From Candidatus Saccharibacteria bacterium RIFCSPHIGHO2_02_FULL_47_12 (GTDB lineage: Bacteria; Patescibacteriota; Saccharimonadia; Saccharimonadales; JANWIN01), in contig MGCP01000045.1 in the NCBI GenBank assembly GCA_001790455.1, positions 8,710 to 15,827 of the forward strand: a DNA stretch of 7,118 nt. The letters are read 5' to 3'. Under the pieces are notes generated by a model, which searched no databases, had not been told where the DNA came from, and saw nothing but the letters and a program-made list of their open reading frames with translations. The translations under genes and the position numbers were made by a program. Within the stretch, counting starts at the first letter, position 1. Each line of letters opens with the position of its first letter. This document shows, one piece after another, positions 5,607-7,118 of the stretch.

Positions 5607-6206
5607 ATGGGTAGGTACATTCCACCTTCTGAGTTAGCAATAAACCAGAGGCACAAACACAAAGTTAAACCAAAGAGTAGCTTTGAAGAAATACTCGCTA
5701 TACAGGAGTCGCTTCCCGAGCTAGTACACCAGCTTTTTGAAAAACGACCCGACCTGGTTACTATGGTGGATTTTGCACATGCTTCTGCGCGCATTGACCA
5801 AAGGATAAGGAGCGCATTAGGCCATCTCGCACATCGCGCTCTAACATCGGCCATGAAAGAAACTTTGATTTATGTACCGCAACATACAGGCTATTACGCT
5901 CACGAATTCAGTTTGCCAGCAATTCCACTATACGGTGTAGAAACTTACTATGTAGAAGGTAGTAGTTTTTCCGGCTATGGCGTCTCTCACGAAGAAGGAT
6001 ACTGGGGTACCCATGCTGTACTTCTGACAGAAGATGGAACAGTTTTCACGCCTGGCAAAAAAAGAGAATCATTTTTCATTGAAGATGAGGGAAGAAACTG
6101 CCATATTGCCGTAGGTTACACTGGCCTTACGCAAGTAACATCCTATCCTGACGCGGTTTCTCTAAATATACAAATTCAACAACAGCTCAACGCACAGAAT
6201 AGTTAA
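5607..6206 (+). CDS. Hypothetical 199-residue soluble protein, unrecognised family
   Basis: I do not recognise this protein. It has no signal peptide or membrane segment and reads as two halves. Residues 1-25 are basic and His/Lys-rich (INQRHKHKVKPK at 12-23). Residues 25-90 look helical (FEEILAIQESLPELVHQLFE; then FAHASARIDQRIRSALGHLAHRALTSAM). Residues 90-175 look beta-rich, with many Tyr, Gly and Phe: GYYAHEFSLPAIPLYGVETYYVEG, SGYGVSHEEGYWGTHAVLLTEDGTVFTP, and CHIAVGYTG. The only cysteine is C165, so a standard Cys-His hydrolase is unlikely, though several histidines (H93, H99, H128, H136) cluster in the second half. The start is fixed by TAGGAGG 5 bases upstream. It has its own divergent promoter with a dyad over the -10 and is followed by csaA, which has a separate promoter. 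It is real by length, ribosome binding site and lack of a competing frame. Confidence 0.8.
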   Translation: MGRYIPPSELAINQRHKHKVKPKSSFEEILAIQESLPELVHQLFEKRPDLVTMVDFAHASARIDQRIRSALGHLAHRALTSAMKETLIYVPQHTGYYAHEFSLPAIPLYGVETYYVEGSSFSGYGVSHEEGYWGTHAVLLTEDGTVFTPGKKRESFFIEDEGRNCHIAVGYTGLTQVTSYPDAVSLNIQIQQQLNAQNS

Positions 6207-6215
6207 TACAACTCG

Positions 6216-6242
6216 CTGTTTTTATACTCCAAGGCATATAAT
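6216..6242 (+). promoter_or_regulatory. Promoter of csaA: CTGTTTTTA element plus TATAAT
   Basis: TATAAT at 6237-6242 ends 6 bases before the GTG start at 6249. CTGTTTTTA at 6216-6224 begins 21 bases upstream of the -10, exactly as in the promoter of the next gene (6588-6614). The -35 region does not match TTGACA. No Shine-Dalgarno lies between the -10 and the GTG, so the mRNA is likely leaderless. Confidence 0.55.
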
Positions 6243-6248
6243 TGAGTT

Positions 6249-6581
6249 GTGGCAACTTATGAAGATTTTGAGAAGTTAGATGTGCGGGTTGGCAAGGTTG
6301 TAGGGGTTGAGGACTTTCCGGAAGCACGCAAGCCCAGCTACAAGCTAAATATAGACTTTGGCAAAGAGCTTGGCATTAAAAAGTCTTGCGCACAGTTACC
6401 GACGAACTACACCAAAGAAGATTTAAAAGACAAGCTGGTGCTAGGCGTGGTCAATTTCCCTCCCCGCCAAATTGGCCCAGCCGTTTCAGAAGTATTGACC
6501 CTGGGCGTACCAGACAAAGACGGCAACTGCATTCTCATAGAGCCAACCAAAGTCGTCCCCCTCGGCGGCAGACTATATTAA
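6249..6581 (+). CDS. csaA: CsaA-like tRNA-binding-domain protein
   Basis: A 110-residue protein that is nearly all one tRNA-binding (EMAP-II/OB-fold) domain. It closely matches Bacillus CsaA in layout: DFEKLDVRVGKVVGVEDFPEAR (6-27), YKLNIDFGKELGIKKSCAQL (31-50), then VVNFPPRQIGPAVSEVLTLG (67-86), and an ending with IEPTKVVPLGGRLY (97-110). CsaA is a cytoplasmic homodimer described as an export-related chaperone that also binds tRNA; which role holds here is unknown. The start is GTG at 6249, and residues from position 2 (ATYEDFEKLD) align with the family start. TATAAT is 6 bases before the GTG with no Shine-Dalgarno, which suggests a leaderless mRNA. It is separated by 42 bases from the orphan gene upstream. 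Confidence 0.93.
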   Translation: MATYEDFEKLDVRVGKVVGVEDFPEARKPSYKLNIDFGKELGIKKSCAQLPTNYTKEDLKDKLVLGVVNFPPRQIGPAVSEVLTLGVPDKDGNCILIEPTKVVPLGGRLY

Positions 6582-6587
6582 ACTCTT

Positions 6588-6614
6588 CTGTTTTTAATCT
6601 CCCGGGCGCATAAT
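6588..6614 (+). promoter_or_regulatory. Promoter of the right-edge gene: CTGTTTTTA element plus CATAAT
   Basis: CATAAT at 6609-6614 ends 6 bases before the GTG at 6621. CTGTTTTTA at 6588-6596 begins 21 bases upstream of the -10, as at csaA. The two regions also share ACTC just upstream, a CTCC in the spacer, and GTT before the GTGGC start. This looks like the same promoter type used twice in about 370 bases. Confidence 0.5.
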
Positions 6615-6620
6615 AGTTAT

Positions 6621-7118
6621 GTGGCCGAAGTTAATCATCAAAGAATTAAAAGTTTATACGGTGAGATATATGGCATCCTAAGCCAACTTGCCCCTGTAGA
6701 ACAAGGCAACTATTCTTCGTCAATAGGTGCTCACTACAACTCTACTGTTGATGATTTGTCCAAACAAACAAATACAGATTATTCGCGACATAAGCTCACT
6801 AAAGAGTACCAATGGGATGATTATTATGATTCACAGTCCGCACGATCTAAAATTGGTTCGCTCGTTTCCAGATTAGAACAAGAATACGGATTTGGAGCAC
6901 AAAATAGCACCAAAACTAAGCCGCCTGTGGTTGTAACTGTAAATCAAAACCAGCAAGTATCTGTTAGCGTTACCCCAATTAGTCAACTTATTGAAAAAGA
7001 AGAAGACCCAGAAATAAAACAACTCTTAAAAGATTTATCTGTGGCGGCTGAGAAAAAGGATGAGGCAACTAGCAAAACTGTTATTAAAAATCTTGCTGAT
7101 AAAAGCTGGCAAGTTTTT
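6621..7118 (+). CDS. Hypothetical protein, N-terminal part (runs off right edge)
   Basis: The GTG at 6621 opens a frame of 166 codons with no stop to the window end. I do not recognise it. Residues 1-24 look helical (VNHQRIKSLYGEIYGILSQL). Residues 26-72 are polar and rich in Tyr, Asp and Ser (DDLSKQTNTDYSRHK; YQWDDYYDS). Residues 75-90 form a helix, followed by a Lys/Pro linker at 98-102. Residues 103-118 alternate Val with polar residues (VVVTVNQNQQVSVSVT), typical of a beta strand. From about 120 two charged helices follow (LIEKEEDPEIKQLLKDLSVA; KTVIKNLADKSWQ). This order recalls small proteins whose C-terminus, here missing, is a membrane or effector segment, but that is only a resemblance. 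The GTG is chosen because it opens the long frame and lies 6 bases after CATAAT; the ATG at 6619 leads to a short dead-end frame. Confidence 0.75.
   Translation, partial: MAEVNHQRIKSLYGEIYGILSQLAPVEQGNYSSSIGAHYNSTVDDLSKQTNTDYSRHKLTKEYQWDDYYDSQSARSKIGSLVSRLEQEYGFGAQNSTKTKPPVVVTVNQNQQVSVSVTPISQLIEKEEDPEIKQLLKDLSVAAEKKDEATSKTVIKNLADKSWQVF

Noticed and set aside
5594..5854. Minus-strand open frame opposite the orphan gene
   Set aside because: It overlaps the strong Shine-Dalgarno and start of the plus-strand gene, has no ribosome binding site, and its composition is that of an antisense frame.
6175..6225. Rho-independent terminators at the two CTGTTTTT tracts (AACAGC...GCTGTTTTT before csaA; CAGA...TCTGTTTTT after it)
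   Set aside because: The stems are only 4-6 bases with loops of 14-28 bases; the constant 21-base offset to a -10 box fits a promoter element better.
6601..6606. CCCGGG palindrome in the spacer before the right-edge gene
   Set aside because: A 6-base palindrome is expected by chance and has no flanking symmetry.
6386..6613. Arg/Pro/Gln-rich frame overlapping csaA
   Set aside because: It lies in another frame of csaA, whose conserved motifs cover the same bases.
6619..6681. ATG at 6619 as a start for the right-edge gene
   Set aside because: That frame meets a stop after about 20 codons; the overlapping GTG at 6621 opens the long frame.

Overview
The window looks like a chromosomal segment of a small-genome, Gram-positive-like bacterium. 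The best guess is the Candidate Phyla Radiation, most likely a Saccharibacteria (TM7) relative. Reasons: very tight packing; three ATGA stop/start overlaps; a gatC-gatA-(small membrane protein)-gatB block; a ytxG/ytxH-like pair placed directly before dnaE; and protein sequences that recall CPR members of these families. UGA serves as the ordinary stop of three genes, which argues against the UGA-glycine code of Gracilibacteria/SR1. The taxonomic call rests on recollection of these families, not on a search. No rRNA, tRNA, CRISPR, transposon or phage gene is visible, and no stretch longer than 127 bases lacks a gene.

Leftward (minus-strand) block, in transcription order: a histidine-phosphatase-family enzyme (5500-4952); gatC (4916-4623); gatA (4626-3205); a one-helix membrane protein of unknown function (3208-2798); gatB (2670-1201); a DUF948/YtxG-like one-helix membrane protein (1185-922); a YtxH-like protein (925-506); and the first 163 codons of dnaE, the replicative DNA polymerase III alpha subunit (491 to beyond the left edge). 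GatCAB is the tRNA-dependent amidotransferase that turns Glu-tRNA(Gln) and/or Asp-tRNA(Asn) into the correctly charged species. The 127-base gap before gatB holds a four-copy heptamer tandem repeat.

Rightward (plus-strand) block, starting from a divergent promoter region at 5501-5606: an unrecognised 199-residue soluble protein (5607-6206); a CsaA-type tRNA-binding-domain protein with a GTG start (6249-6581); and the first 166 codons of an unrecognised protein, also with a GTG start, that runs off the right edge (6621-7118).

The most interesting structural signal is regulatory. Five genes have a near-perfect -10 box (TATAAT or CATAAT) only 6-11 bases before the start codon and no Shine-Dalgarno sequence, as expected of leaderless mRNAs. 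Genes inside the leftward operon (ytxH-like, the gatA-gatB spacer gene, gatB) and the 199-residue orphan instead carry clear Shine-Dalgarno sequences. The window therefore seems to use two initiation modes, split by position in the transcript. I see no clear new defence or mobile system. The poorly understood parts are the 199-residue orphan, the truncated right-edge gene and the gatA-gatB spacer gene.
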